From positions 1 through 64,000 of the forward strand of contig CAJTSD010000009.1 in the NCBI GenBank assembly GCA_910578795.1: a stretch of 64,000 nucleotides of DNA. The letters run 5' to 3'. Below are positions 43,669-52,498 of the stretch, one piece after another. The position numbers were made by a program, and so were the translations under genes. The DNA comes from an uncultured Lachnospiraceae bacterium. Lineage in GTDB: Bacteria > Bacillota > Clostridia > Lachnospirales > Lachnospiraceae. Within the stretch, counting starts at the first letter, position 1, and each line of letters starts with the position of its first letter. Under the pieces are notes generated by a model. The model was not told where the DNA came from. It ran no database searches and worked only from the letters and a program-made list of their open reading frames with translations.

Positions 43669-44571
43669 ATGGAAAAACAGATTTTTACCAATGATGTGAT
43701 ACTTGCATGGTTACAGTATTACGCAAAAAACACAAAAATAGACTTAGAGCATGTAAAAATGATTGATATCACAAAGAAAAACAAGAATGTGATACCCACT
43801 GTTGAAGCACACAAAACCACACTCGTTTTTACAAACGCCGGCATCGATGACATCTTCTACCGTCTGTGGAATGCCGGACTTGGGGAATGCGAGGTATGGT
43901 ACAACGAAGGCTCCGACCCGTCTGGTGCGATTTTACATAATTATGTAAAGGAGATGATTGACCGTGGAATCAATGCCTCCGCCGGAATGCTGATTCTCAA
44001 TCCCAATGCCCGCAACACGGCAAAAATCGGACTGAGCAATGAGCTGTTGCAACGCGGTTCCATCCAGTATGTCGGGAGCGAAATCCGCTCCATTATTTTA
44101 AGCAAAATGGCGGTTGCCCCACAGGATGACATTTGTATAATCGGCGGCGAAAGTATTGCAATCGAGGCGGCACTGATTGCAGCAGAAGGTTCTGTAATTG
44201 CAGTGGAATATAGCCGTGCCGACCGCTCTACCCTCGAGGACAATGTGTCGCATTTTGACCTGCACAACATCAAAATCATTGATCATGTTGATGAGGAAAC
44301 AATGGCAGACTGCCCTGTTCCCTCGCTGGTATTTTTGGTGGCATCGGCAAGTACCAATCAGGAGCTCGCTTATCTGACAAAAATAAACCCCAATATCAGC
44401 GTTGTTATTTATACGCTCGATTTCAAGGCAGCCGCAACGCTTCCCGACACACTTCGCAACTTGGGACTTGCGGATATTGATACCATTCAGGTGTCAGTCA
44501 AAAAACTTGGAAGCAACAATACATTTAAGAGCAATCCGGATCCTTGGATTATCACGGCAAGAAGCCGTTAA
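43669..44571 (+). CDS. Orphan CbiE/CbiT-like (precorrin-6B methylase-like) protein
   Basis: A 300-residue protein. The N-terminal half recalls the CbiE fold (LWNAGLGECEVWYNEG, MLILNPNARN), and the second half recalls the CbiT decarboxylating methyltransferase: YVGSEIRSIILSKMAVAPQDDICIIGGESIAIEAALIA. The SAM loop of true CbiT (GAGTGSVSIE) reads GGESIAIE here, and the Asp/Glu that follows is in VIAVEYS. No other cobalamin gene is in the window. It may be a repurposed methyltransferase or a SAM-sensing remnant. Plus strand, single gene with its own promoter and terminator. Confidence 0.65.
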   Translation: MEKQIFTNDVILAWLQYYAKNTKIDLEHVKMIDITKKNKNVIPTVEAHKTTLVFTNAGIDDIFYRLWNAGLGECEVWYNEGSDPSGAILHNYVKEMIDRGINASAGMLILNPNARNTAKIGLSNELLQRGSIQYVGSEIRSIILSKMAVAPQDDICIIGGESIAIEAALIAAEGSVIAVEYSRADRSTLEDNVSHFDLHNIKIIDHVDEETMADCPVPSLVFLVASASTNQELAYLTKINPNISVVIYTLDFKAAATLPDTLRNLGLADIDTIQVSVKKLGSNNTFKSNPDPWIITARSR

Positions 44572-44579
44572 ACCGCAAC

Positions 44580-44624
44580 AAACCATGACAGTTCATAATC
44601 AGACTGAATTGTCATGGTTTTAAC
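44580..44624. terminator. Bidirectional terminator between converging genes
   Basis: AAACCATGACA pairs with TGTCATGGTTT (44580-44590 with 44610-44620), extended inward by GTTCA/TGAAT, flanked by short A and T runs. Confidence 0.75.
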
Positions 44625-44629
44625 AATTA

Positions 44630-45517
44630 TTATTCACCTGCAACCCATGTTGTCGACGGACTGCAGTTCCATGACAGCTGTGTTCCGTCACTTTCGGCTA
44701 CGATACTGCCCTGTTCATCAGTTCGGTAAACTTTTACGCCATTTGTACGGAACAGATTGAGTGTCCGCGCATGTGGGTGTCCGTACGAATTTCCCTCACC
44801 GCAGCTGATCACGGCATATGCGGGGTTAACCGCCTGAAAAAATTCTTCCGATGTCGCGGTTCGGCTTCCGTGATGTCCTGCATGATATACATCCGCCGAA
44901 AGGGCAATCCCATTCGCAAGGATATCCTGCTCAGCATCTTCTCCCGCATCTCCAACAAACAAAAAACGATGGTCACCGTTTTTAATTATCACTCCGACGG
45001 ACGCGTCATTCGGGTTATCATATGTCGCATTTGGCGCTAAAACCGTTATTTCAGCCGTTCCAAGACTATATTTTGCACCTGCCTTCGGGGTCACTGCCTT
45101 TATCCTCTTGTTATCCAATGCCTGTATCAGCTTTTGGTATGTTTTGTTATCCTTTTCATAGTTTGACACAAAAACCTTATCAATTTCAAACTTTGTTATG
45201 ATTACAGGCGCTCCGCCGATATGATCGGCGTCGGGATGTGTAAGAATCAGATAATCCAGTTTTTTTACGTTTTGTTTCCGCAAATAGTTTTGGACCGCTG
45301 TTCCTTTGGCAGAATCTCCGGCATCTATCAGCATGGAATGACCGCCGCATGTAATCAGTGTAGCATCGCCTTGTCCGACATCAATAAAGTGTACTTCCAT
45401 TTTATCAGTATCGGCAGCGTCAGACGTTGTAGCTATATTAACACAAAATGCAGCAGCGATGACTAAAGCGGTCAACAGCGTGCTAATTACTGTTTTATGG
45501 ATGTTTTTTATGCTCAT
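44630..45517 (-). CDS. Secreted ComEC/Rec2-like MBL-fold hydrolase
   Basis: A 295-residue protein with a signal peptide (MSIKNIHKTVISTLLTALVI then AAAFCVNIATTSDAA) and one metallo-beta-lactamase domain like the C-terminal part of ComEC: VHFIDVGQGDATLI, LILTHPDADHIGGAP, FVGDAGEDAEQDIL, VYHAGHHGSRTATS and SCGEGNSYGHP. All metal motifs seem intact. Free-standing exported versions are frequent in Clostridia and are thought to act on extracellular nucleic acids or cell-wall phosphoesters; the substrate is not known. Confidence 0.9.
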   Translation of the reverse strand: MSIKNIHKTVISTLLTALVIAAAFCVNIATTSDAADTDKMEVHFIDVGQGDATLITCGGHSMLIDAGDSAKGTAVQNYLRKQNVKKLDYLILTHPDADHIGGAPVIITKFEIDKVFVSNYEKDNKTYQKLIQALDNKRIKAVTPKAGAKYSLGTAEITVLAPNATYDNPNDASVGVIIKNGDHRFLFVGDAGEDAEQDILANGIALSADVYHAGHHGSRTATSEEFFQAVNPAYAVISCGEGNSYGHPHARTLNLFRTNGVKVYRTDEQGSIVAESDGTQLSWNCSPSTTWVAGE

Positions 45518-45572
45518 AAAAATATCCTTTCATTTGTATTACTTGCCATAGCTGCACTCTTGTTTTAATCTG

Positions 45573-47168
45573 TTATTGCTTATTCGACAAAATCCGTATT
45601 TCCTGTCTGCCCTTTTTAAAGGTTACATTGCGGTATTCCGAATGAAGAGCCTCACGCACACCGTTTATGGTAATAACACATCCCGCATTCGCAATCCCGC
45701 TTACAACAATTTTTCCCTCCGCCGAACGCTGATTAATATCAATCACCTGCTCCCGTTTTGCACAAGTTTCCTTTAATTGTGACTGATATTTAATCTTTCT
45801 GCGCATCTGCTCCGCTTTTTGCTGATTCAATTCAAACGTAGCAGGTTGTGTCGTCAGCTGATGCATTATACGATTTAATGTATGCTCAGCATCCGCCATG
45901 TTTTCCTGATACTCCAGCATCAGGCGGTCAATCTCACACATTTTTGACTTAAACTCACAATCCAAGCCGATAACCAGCTGCGTCGTTACTCCGGCACGGT
46001 TTCCAATGGATGCCACCGAAATCTGTTCTACCGCCGTAACCGTACCTCCAATAATCGTCCCCCGTTTTCCGGCAATCGTCACGTTATGTCCCGCCTCCAC
46101 TTCACAGTTTAATATGGCTCCCGTGTTAACCTCATTTCCGGCAAAAACCTGTGTCTGCTCTAAAAAACGCGCCATCACATTACCGCCGGCACGGATGATG
46201 CCGTTTCCCGCCCCCTGCATTCCGTTTTTTAAAATAACATCCTTTCCCGCAAAAAGGTTTGCCGTTTCCACATGCCCGTTTACGGTAATATTTCCGGTTG
46301 TCCTCACGGTTACGCCGGCAAAAACGTTGCCCTGTATGAGTACGTCCCCATGAAAGTCCACATTTCCTGTTGCGGCATCCAAATTACCATCTACCACATA
46401 AATCGGCGTCACGGTCAACGTTTTTCCCGTCACCGTGACGTTCCCTTCTGTTTCAGCATAATATTTGCTACCTGTTTCATCCGGCTTACATCGTTTACAC
46501 TGTAACGGCGGCAATTCCTTTCCTTCATAAGCATAAATCGTATTCCCCAAAATATCCCTTCCGGTTACGGCTGGCAAAGCAGCATGATACGTCACAAGAA
46601 GCTGTCCGTTTTCCACAAGCTCAATCTTTCCAAGCACATTATAGTCTACGGAGTCATCCGGCAAAATAATCGGTTTTGTCTCAGGATTGGGATTAAAATG
46701 ATATTCAAAAAATCCGTCGCTACCGTCTTTTGCAGCAGTGCCCGATGCAACAAGTGTTTCCTCATAATAATTGCGCTTCCCCGTTGCAAGCTCCTCCAAT
46801 GTTTTTTCCTGAATGCCGTAGACTACTTTGTTCTCTTCTAACAGCGTGCGAATCTCCTCTGCGGAAAAATGGCGATATAATATAAGAAGGGCTTCCATAC
46901 GTGTTTCATTAATGTGCAGGAGATAATCCTTATGGTATATAACAATCGGATCATTATGGACCGTTTGCCCGTTAGAATGACCGGACGCCGTTTTTTCCTC
47001 CCTGGAAGTGCGGTACCAGTCATTATCTTTGGAAATATAATGTTCCTTCGGCGCAAGAAATATCGTTTTCTCCTGAATAAACTGTTCCGTCCCCGCCGCC
47101 TGAACCTTCCCTGTAGAATCCGTTTTATCATTCTTCTTTTTCTTTTCTGGCTGATTAAAAAATCCCAT
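45573..47168 (-). CDS. FapA/DUF342 family protein
   Basis: A 531-residue paralogue of the DUF342 protein at 12915-15104, without its N-terminal repeats. A Lys-rich start (NQPEKKKKNDKTDSTG) is followed by a FapA N-domain (EARMEALLILYRHFSAEEIRTLLEE-like text) and a right-handed beta-helix with GNITVNGHVETANLFAGKD, GMQGAGNGIIRAGG, NVTIAGKRGTIIGGTVTA. A coiled coil (about 410-480) and a final VITINGVREALHSEYRNVTF segment close it. Both proteins share closing phrases such as INGxR and NVTxxR. Function unknown; in other bacteria DUF342 proteins act at the pole or in surface-organelle placement. Confidence 0.88.
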   Translation of the reverse strand: MGFFNQPEKKKKNDKTDSTGKVQAAGTEQFIQEKTIFLAPKEHYISKDNDWYRTSREEKTASGHSNGQTVHNDPIVIYHKDYLLHINETRMEALLILYRHFSAEEIRTLLEENKVVYGIQEKTLEELATGKRNYYEETLVASGTAAKDGSDGFFEYHFNPNPETKPIILPDDSVDYNVLGKIELVENGQLLVTYHAALPAVTGRDILGNTIYAYEGKELPPLQCKRCKPDETGSKYYAETEGNVTVTGKTLTVTPIYVVDGNLDAATGNVDFHGDVLIQGNVFAGVTVRTTGNITVNGHVETANLFAGKDVILKNGMQGAGNGIIRAGGNVMARFLEQTQVFAGNEVNTGAILNCEVEAGHNVTIAGKRGTIIGGTVTAVEQISVASIGNRAGVTTQLVIGLDCEFKSKMCEIDRLMLEYQENMADAEHTLNRIMHQLTTQPATFELNQQKAEQMRRKIKYQSQLKETCAKREQVIDINQRSAEGKIVVSGIANAGCVITINGVREALHSEYRNVTFKKGRQEIRILSNKQ

Positions 47169-47510
47169 ATCTGGTCTCCCCCTGTCATAATAAAGCGCCT
47201 TTTAAATCCCCAATAAAAGATTTTTGCAAAAACTGTCAGTTTATTTCCTGGCTTTTATTCTATTATATAATTTATTCCTATATTTCTCAACCATTTGTAC
47301 TTGTATTTCTCATCTTGTTGTAACAATTCAGCCTTCGGATTCCTGTTACAAGCATCAAGCCATGTAAAACCACATCATGGTGGCTTGATGCATTTCAAGC
47401 ACTACTCGCTGCGCGTCCCATGCGCCGCCTCAGCGGCGTATCTCCTCCGCATGGGGCTGTGCAATTGCCGTCCTGCCTATCTACACGTATCCTAAATCAG
47501 TCACTCACCT
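47169..47510. other. Hairpin-rich gap between the DUF342 and AAA ATPase genes
   Basis: About 340 bases. The AT-rich part next to the DUF342 gene (47200-47300) probably carries its promoter. The rest is a row of inverted repeats: TTGTAACA/TGTTACAA (about 47319-47350), GCATCAAGCCA/TGGCTTGATGC (about 47352-47391) and the REP-like copy at 47400-47464. No gene seen. Confidence 0.6.
47400..47464 (+). repeat. REP-like dispersed element, copy 2
   Basis: CACTACTCGCTGCGCGTCCC, ATGCGCCGCCTCAGCGGCGT, ATCTCCTCCGCATGGGGCTG, TGCA. About 80 percent identical by eye to 56572-56623. Contains the pairing arms CCCATG / CATGGGG and GCCGC / GCGGC. Confidence 0.8.
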
Positions 47511-48617
47511 TCAAACCGCATAATGCAGGCTCTTACTGCGCACCTTTTTAATCGTAAGATATTTTGGTACGAGCGCCTTCATTTTATTTACCAGCTCGCA
47601 TTCATAATCTTCATCATATGTAAGCTTCAGATTTTTTGCCGGAATAACGGCATATTTATGCTGCATATCATACTGGCAGTCCTGCGTATAAAAATGAACA
47701 CTAATCACTTCATGATAATTGTCCTCCGAAATATTCACTGTCTTTTGCTCTTGACTAAAAAAGTCAATTTCAACGTTCTGCGCACCGATAACAATTTCAT
47801 TTTCAAAATGAACCGCCAAATCATATTTGTCCTGTACCAAATTCAAAATATTCAAATCCTGTATTGCCGTGTTAAAACGCTCCCCGCTGTTTACCTCAAG
47901 CGCAATTGCCCTAAGGCAATCATAATTTAGGTCAACCTTCCTTGAAAATTCCACAATCGTGTCAATCTCATCATAATACGCTTTCTCAAGCTTATCCATA
48001 AGATAATTCCGAATCTCCTCTTCCGACGGATAATCAAACCGGAAATGATAATGAAAACGTCCCGGACGATTGACAATGCAGTCATTCAAATGGCGGATTT
48101 CATTACAGGTAATCACAAACAGCTTTTTTCCCTGCGAAATCCCGTCAAAAAGACCAAGCATCTCGGTCTGCGGCTCCTGCACGCCGTCCGGCGGCTTTAT
48201 CCCTCCAAAAGTTTTGTCAAACTCGTCAAAAAGCAGCATCACTCTTTGGTCCACCCCCGCAAGATACGATGCAATTCCTGCAATATACTGATCCACCACC
48301 AGCACCGGAATGCCCTGAGCTACCGCACGCACCGCCAAAAGCCTCGCAAAAAGCGATTTCCCGATTCCCTTGTCACCGCTTAAAATCACGCCTAAATTGC
48401 GGTCGAAACGCTGATATGCCGCAATCACCTTGCGCGCCTTTTCCAACTGTCCTCCATACACTTTTGCTTCATTCACTGCAATGTCAGTATATTCCTCAAG
48501 ATAAAATCCCGACATCTTTGCAAACCGCACCATATAGGTCTTTGGCGGCAGCACGTCAAATGTGCGCACTGTGTCATTGTAAATTTCCACCCTGTTTCCA
48601 ATTTTAATTGCTTTCAT
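47511..48617 (-). CDS. AAA-type ATPase
   Basis: A 368-residue ATP-binding protein. Walker A is LSGDKGIGKSLFA (about 79-91), Walker B VMLLFDEFDKTFGG (about 125-138), sensor 1 LFVITCNEIRHLND and the arginine region NRPGRFHYHFRFDYP. The N-terminal about 75 residues and the beta-rich C-terminal part (from about 270) have no family I know. The sequence resembles AAA proteins encoded in clostridial phages or plasmids, but no phage gene is near. Start ATG behind TTGGAGG. A terminator of the AT-rich cassette lies just upstream. Confidence 0.82.
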   Translation of the reverse strand: MKAIKIGNRVEIYNDTVRTFDVLPPKTYMVRFAKMSGFYLEEYTDIAVNEAKVYGGQLEKARKVIAAYQRFDRNLGVILSGDKGIGKSLFARLLAVRAVAQGIPVLVVDQYIAGIASYLAGVDQRVMLLFDEFDKTFGGIKPPDGVQEPQTEMLGLFDGISQGKKLFVITCNEIRHLNDCIVNRPGRFHYHFRFDYPSEEEIRNYLMDKLEKAYYDEIDTIVEFSRKVDLNYDCLRAIALEVNSGERFNTAIQDLNILNLVQDKYDLAVHFENEIVIGAQNVEIDFFSQEQKTVNISEDNYHEVISVHFYTQDCQYDMQHKYAVIPAKNLKLTYDEDYECELVNKMKALVPKYLTIKKVRSKSLHYAV

Positions 48618-48629
48618 ATGATAACCTCC

Positions 48630-48678
48630 AAAAAATAAAATCCTCTGAACGACACATCTTCTATGTCAATCAGAGGAT
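48630..48678 (-). terminator. Terminator of the AT-rich cassette
   Basis: Minus strand ATCCTCTGA / TCAGAGGAT (48678-48670 with 48648-48640), inner GACAT/ATGTC pairing, then TTTATTTTTT. Ends about 12 bases before the AAA ATPase start. Confidence 0.8.
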
Positions 48679-48767
48679 ACCTTATTTTTAGGGTTTTGTC
48701 ATTGGACGCTTAATCCAAGTTGTATCTATAGCTACCAAAAACAAAATCAATTTAAAAAAAAAATTTT

Positions 48768-49037
48768 TTATTCCAAAACTTCTTTAATTTCTTCAAGAAC
48801 ATTTAAATACTGATATTTATCAAATCCGCCAGGCTGCCCGTATCCACCTGTTTTATCACATAAAGAGAGTGCATCTATTAAATCACCTAACCCATTACAT
48901 TTCGTGTCATCATAATATTTATTCAAAAAAAGTATCAACCGTTTTACCCTTGAATTAATAACATAAGTCTTTTTATCTGATACGTTTAATTCTTCTTCCA
49001 GCCTTTCTATTTCATTCAAAAGCTCTTCCTTACACAT
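48768..49037 (-). CDS. Small helical protein of the AT-rich cassette
   Basis: An 89-residue protein from ATG 49037, which has GGAGGAGG just upstream; the longer frame to 49091 lies inside the preceding gene. It begins with a coiled-coil-like helix (KEELLNEIERLEEELN) and continues SRVKRLILFLNKYYDD, then a Gly-rich turn (KTGGYGQPGGFDKYQYL). No known family. The gene overlaps the nucleotidyltransferase gene by 22 bases, so the two are coupled, and a terminator ends the cassette. May be a partner or antidote of the nucleotidyltransferase (inference). Confidence 0.7.
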   Translation of the reverse strand: MCKEELLNEIERLEEELNVSDKKTYVINSRVKRLILFLNKYYDDTKCNGLGDLIDALSLCDKTGGYGQPGGFDKYQYLNVLEEIKEVLE

Positions 49038-49738
49038 ATTTCCTCCTCCATAAACCTTATTAATTTTTCTACAATGCAAATCCATTTCCAAACAAATTCA
49101 AGATCCACTTCCCCACAATAACTGCCTTCCGAATTATTATATAAAGATCTATACGCATATAACTCCCTATACTCTTTAATTGAAAACAGTGGATACTCCT
49201 CTATTAGTAAAATAACTGGTTTAATTCTTCCAAAACACATTTTGCCATTTATATAACAAAATGCAATTGCAATATTTCTAACAAGCGATGCCAACAATGA
49301 TAACTCATAAAACAATGTATGAAATTGATTTTTTTTCATCAATTGCTTAATATCCTGACAAATCACTTTATACTGATGAATATCCTCGCCTGTCCTAAGA
49401 TACTTTGGAAGATCACTAAGAATATCATCCATATACAAATCACTTTTATACAAATATGAAGCTTCCAATTTAATATGCCATAAAAATAAAGAAGTATATT
49501 TTTTCATTTTTTCAATACTTTCTTTACTGTATATCGAAATCCATTTTTCCGGAATACGCTTTCCAGCAGAATCTAATATTATATATTGCTTAATCATTGC
49601 TTTCTCAGTAATAATTAGTATATCAATGTCACTATATAAATCATTTTCGTGTCGCGCATACGAACCATAAAGCATTATACAATTTATATTACCATCATTT
49701 TCTATATAATATTGTTTTCCTTCTATTTCGAAATGCAT
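49016..49738 (-). CDS. Nucleotidyltransferase-domain protein
   Basis: A 240-residue protein of the polymerase-beta superfamily. The catalytic signature is MLYGSYARHENDLYSDIDILII (GSxxR, then DxD at about 38-40), in line with MNT/KNTase enzymes that move a nucleotide onto a protein, RNA or small molecule. The third Asp/Glu may be among residues 66-75. The C-terminal half is all helical with LFYELSLLASLVRNIAIAF, as in HEPN-like or KNTase helical domains. Codon use is strongly AT-rich, unlike the housekeeping neighbours. It starts 3 bases behind the pentapeptide gene. Confidence 0.82.
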   Translation of the reverse strand: MHFEIEGKQYYIENDGNINCIMLYGSYARHENDLYSDIDILIITEKAMIKQYIILDSAGKRIPEKWISIYSKESIEKMKKYTSLFLWHIKLEASYLYKSDLYMDDILSDLPKYLRTGEDIHQYKVICQDIKQLMKKNQFHTLFYELSLLASLVRNIAIAFCYINGKMCFGRIKPVILLIEEYPLFSIKEYRELYAYRSLYNNSEGSYCGEVDLEFVWKWICIVEKLIRFMEEEICVRKSF

Positions 49739-49741
49739 CCA

Positions 49742-50629
49742 CTATCTCCTATTAATATTCTTTGTAATTACAGAAACGAATAAACCCAAAAATAAAACCC
49801 CTACTACATTTTCAATCATAAACAAAATCTCTGTAAAAGAATTCCCAGCAGAAAATCCGGCAGAGGTTGTACAAAGATTCATAATACTAATAAACAACGC
49901 ATTCAACATTGTAATTTCCACAGCTTCGTTATTATATAATAATAAAGTTAAATCATTATAAAAAAGAAGAGCAAATACGAAAATTATAATTATTAACATA
50001 ATGAATAATCTTGGTATGTTCTCTCCATATCCCCAAATAAACTTGTTTACTTTACTAAAACAATACGCAAAAAAAGCCATTATTTTTTCACTAATTGTCT
50101 TTTGTTTGTAGTAAGATTTAGGATTCAAACGAAAAGTCTCAAAGTTATCAATTTCTCCTGCATTTTTCATTTCATAAAAATATTTTTTATAATCCTTATC
50201 ATATCCTGCATTTAAACTTTCCAAGGATAAATTTCTGCACAACTTTTCGCGAAGATTAAATTCATTTGGCAAATTATTTAACATTATCTCATATTCGATA
50301 AAACACCCGCAAAATTTACAATAAATAAAATCACTGTGTTGAATTTTAGCGCCATCAAAATTACAATTTATAAAACGGCTCCCTGTAAAATCTACATTCC
50401 AAAATTCTGTCTTTTTAAAGTAACAATTTATAAAAGTATTATGGCTAAAATCACAATTAGCTATTTTGGTCTCTCGAAACCCCATGTCTTCAAATATACT
50501 ATTATGTATCTCTAATCGTTGCACTGGATTTATATTCTTATCTATTTTTTCATTAACAAATCCCAGATCCTTATATTCTTTCCGTACCTCTAATAGAGAA
50601 AAGGTCCCCTCAGCATAATCCATACCCAT
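49742..50629 (-). CDS. Pentapeptide-repeat protein with C-terminal channel-like membrane domain
   Basis: A 295-residue protein. Residues about 40-112 are pentapeptide-like repeats (IHNSIFEDMGF, ANCDFSHNTFINCYF, NVDFTGSRFINCNFDGA, HSDFIYCKF). A helical linker is followed by two membrane helices (about 208-226 and 268-290) around a re-entrant segment (ISIMNLCTTSAGFSAG) placed like the pore loop of two-helix potassium channels, though no TVGYG filter is present. The gene begins 19 bases after leuC with its own AAGGG site. First gene of the AT-rich cassette. It could be a gated pore effector or a simple ion channel; not decided by sequence. Confidence 0.8.
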   Translation of the reverse strand: MGMDYAEGTFSLLEVRKEYKDLGFVNEKIDKNINPVQRLEIHNSIFEDMGFRETKIANCDFSHNTFINCYFKKTEFWNVDFTGSRFINCNFDGAKIQHSDFIYCKFCGCFIEYEIMLNNLPNEFNLREKLCRNLSLESLNAGYDKDYKKYFYEMKNAGEIDNFETFRLNPKSYYKQKTISEKIMAFFAYCFSKVNKFIWGYGENIPRLFIMLIIIIFVFALLFYNDLTLLLYNNEAVEITMLNALFISIMNLCTTSAGFSAGNSFTEILFMIENVVGVLFLGLFVSVITKNINRR

Positions 50630-50648
50630 TTATCCCTTCATATAAATC

Positions 50649-51890
50649 TTATGGCATCACAATCTCCCCCGCGACTGCGCACGCTGCCGCGGACTTCGGC
50701 GAGGCAAGATAAATTTCTACCTTTGACGTTCCCATACGTCCAAGGAAATTGCGGTTATTCGTTGCTACCACACGCTCGCCGTCCGTCAAAATGCCGCCAG
50801 TCCTGCCGCAGCACAGCCCGCAGCTTGGGTGCGTGATAATTGCTCCCGCTTCCGCCAAAACTGCCAAGGTGCCGTTTTGCGTGGCTTCCCTGTAAATCTT
50901 GCGGCTTGCAGGCGTTACGATCAGCTTCACAAACGGCGCAACTTTCTTTCCCTTTAAAATCTCCGCCGCTGCCATCAAATCTTCCAGCCTTCCGTTTGTG
51001 CAGGATCCGATGAACACCTGGTCGATTTTTGTTCCCACAAGTTCCGATACCGGCTTGATATTATCCACGTTCGACGGACATGCCATTACAGGCACAAAAT
51101 CTTCTGCCTTATAATTGATCACCTGACAATATACCGCATCGTCATCTCCCACCAAATCTTTTTCCTTGTCCGTCAATGCAATCCCGCAATACGCTGCCGT
51201 TTTTTCGTCCGGTGTAAAAAGCGCACACTTTGCACCCGCCTCAATCGCCATGTTGGACATGGACATTCTCGACGCCACGGACATCTCTTCTATGGTATCC
51301 CCGGCAAACTCCAGCGCCTTATAGGTCGCTCCGTCCGCACCCAAATCCCCGATTAACTTTAGGATAATATCCTTTGCCATCACATTTTCGGGCAGTTTTC
51401 CCGTGATATGAACCTTAATTGTTTCCGGCACCCGAATCCAAAGCGTACCCGTCCCCAAAATGCTTGCCATTTCCGTATAACCGATGCCCGATGAAAACGC
51501 GCCTACGCATCCGTATGTTGTCGTGTGGCTGTCCGTTCCGAACACGATATTTCCAGGTTTGACATAGCCCGCCTCCGTCATCAGCTGATGACAGATGCCG
51601 TCTGCGCGGTGAATGTTCTTCATACCGTATTTTTCGACAAACTCATTTCCCACCTTGAAATGTCTGGTATCATCGACCTGACTTGCAGGTACCAAATGGT
51701 CGTAAATCAGAACCGCTTTGTCCGGATCCCAAAGCTTTTGAAATCCCATCTCCTCAAATTTTGACGCCACAAACGGAATAAAAATATCATGTATCATCAC
51801 GCGGTCTACATTAACTGTCACGATTTCGCCCGGTTTTACATCTCTCCCGATATTATTTCTGATAATTTTCTCAATTACTGTTAAACCCAT
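50649..51890 (-). CDS. LeuC/homoaconitase-type dehydratase large subunit, copy 1
   Basis: A 413-residue Fe-S hydro-lyase large subunit of the LeuC/HacA type. Motifs: VNVDRVMIHD, FGTDSHTTTYGCVGAFSSGIG, FIGSCTNGRLEDL (first cluster Cys) and HPSCGLCCGRTGGIL (second and third Cys). It isomerises or dehydrates isopropylmalate-like acids together with a LeuD-type subunit. Start ATG 51890 with AGGAGG 6 bases upstream. It is third in leuC2-leuD2-leuC1 and is followed at 19 bases by the AT-rich cassette. Which LeuD it pairs with cannot be told from order alone. Confidence 0.9.
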   Translation of the reverse strand: MGLTVIEKIIRNNIGRDVKPGEIVTVNVDRVMIHDIFIPFVASKFEEMGFQKLWDPDKAVLIYDHLVPASQVDDTRHFKVGNEFVEKYGMKNIHRADGICHQLMTEAGYVKPGNIVFGTDSHTTTYGCVGAFSSGIGYTEMASILGTGTLWIRVPETIKVHITGKLPENVMAKDIILKLIGDLGADGATYKALEFAGDTIEEMSVASRMSMSNMAIEAGAKCALFTPDEKTAAYCGIALTDKEKDLVGDDDAVYCQVINYKAEDFVPVMACPSNVDNIKPVSELVGTKIDQVFIGSCTNGRLEDLMAAAEILKGKKVAPFVKLIVTPASRKIYREATQNGTLAVLAEAGAIITHPSCGLCCGRTGGILTDGERVVATNNRNFLGRMGTSKVEIYLASPKSAAACAVAGEIVMP

Positions 51891-51924
51891 TGTTTTCCTC
51901 CTAAATCCGTTCAACTTGCCGAAG

Positions 51925-52000
51925 AAAGAACACCCGCTTTTTGGCGTTCTTTAAAGACGTTAGCGTTTCTTAGTGCATGTCTTTTATGCACTTAGAAACG
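51925..52000 (-). repeat. Two hairpins between leuD and leuC
   Basis: CGTTTCTTAGTGCAT (51964-51978) pairs with 51986-52000 (one mismatch), spanning the leuD stop. AAAGAACACC (51925-51934) pairs with 51943-51952. Neither ends in a T run. They may set the mRNA ratio of the two subunits. Confidence 0.65.
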
Positions 52001-52480
52001 GTTACGTTTTTGCATCGCCTTTACAAGCCCGCCTGCCTCAAGAATTTCCACAAGGTTTTGGGGCAGTGATGTAATCGGATATTTCATTCCTTTATGTTCA
52101 ATTGCCTCGTTCATTGTAACCGTAATCTCATCGCCTTCGTTTACCGCATCGCGCAGCTTATCGTTCTCAATCAGCAGCAGCCCGTTGTTGATTGCATTCC
52201 GAAAGAAAATGCGGGCAAATGATTTTGCAATCACTGCTTTTACGCCAAGCGCCTTGATAATTTCCGGCGCCTGCTCTCTTGACGAACCGCAGCCGAAATT
52301 TTTTCCTGCAACAAGAATATCGCCCTCCTTGATTTGAGCCGCCAACTCAGGACGCAGAGGGGAAAACGCATAAGGCGCCATGTCATTGACCGTTTTAAGC
52401 GCTAGATATTCCGTCGGAATAATGATGTCCGTGTCAATATCATCGCCAAGCACCCATATTTTACCGCTGAAATTTTCCAT
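51992..52480 (-). CDS. LeuD-type dehydratase small subunit, copy 2
   Basis: A 162-residue swivel-domain subunit: WVLGDDIDTDIIIPTEYLAL, AGKNFGCGSSREQAPEIIKALGVKAVIAKSFARIFFRNAINNGL in recognisable parts. The substrate-loop segment reads YLALKTVND, near the YLxT form of isopropylmalate isomerases. It follows leuC copy 2 by 18 bases and surely pairs with it. Ends in MQKRNRF within a hairpin. Confidence 0.92.
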   Translation of the reverse strand: MENFSGKIWVLGDDIDTDIIIPTEYLALKTVNDMAPYAFSPLRPELAAQIKEGDILVAGKNFGCGSSREQAPEIIKALGVKAVIAKSFARIFFRNAINNGLLLIENDKLRDAVNEGDEITVTMNEAIEHKGMKYPITSLPQNLVEILEAGGLVKAMQKRNRF

Positions 52481-52498
52481 TTTGAAACCCTAACCTTT

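Noticed and set aside
47511..48617. The AAA ATPase as part of a prophage
   Set aside because: No capsid, tail, integrase or lysis gene is near it.
48768..50629. A classical HEPN/MNT toxin-antitoxin pair
   Set aside because: The small protein lacks the RxxxxH motif of HEPN toxins, and the partner gene ahead is a membrane protein, so the known two-gene type does not fit.
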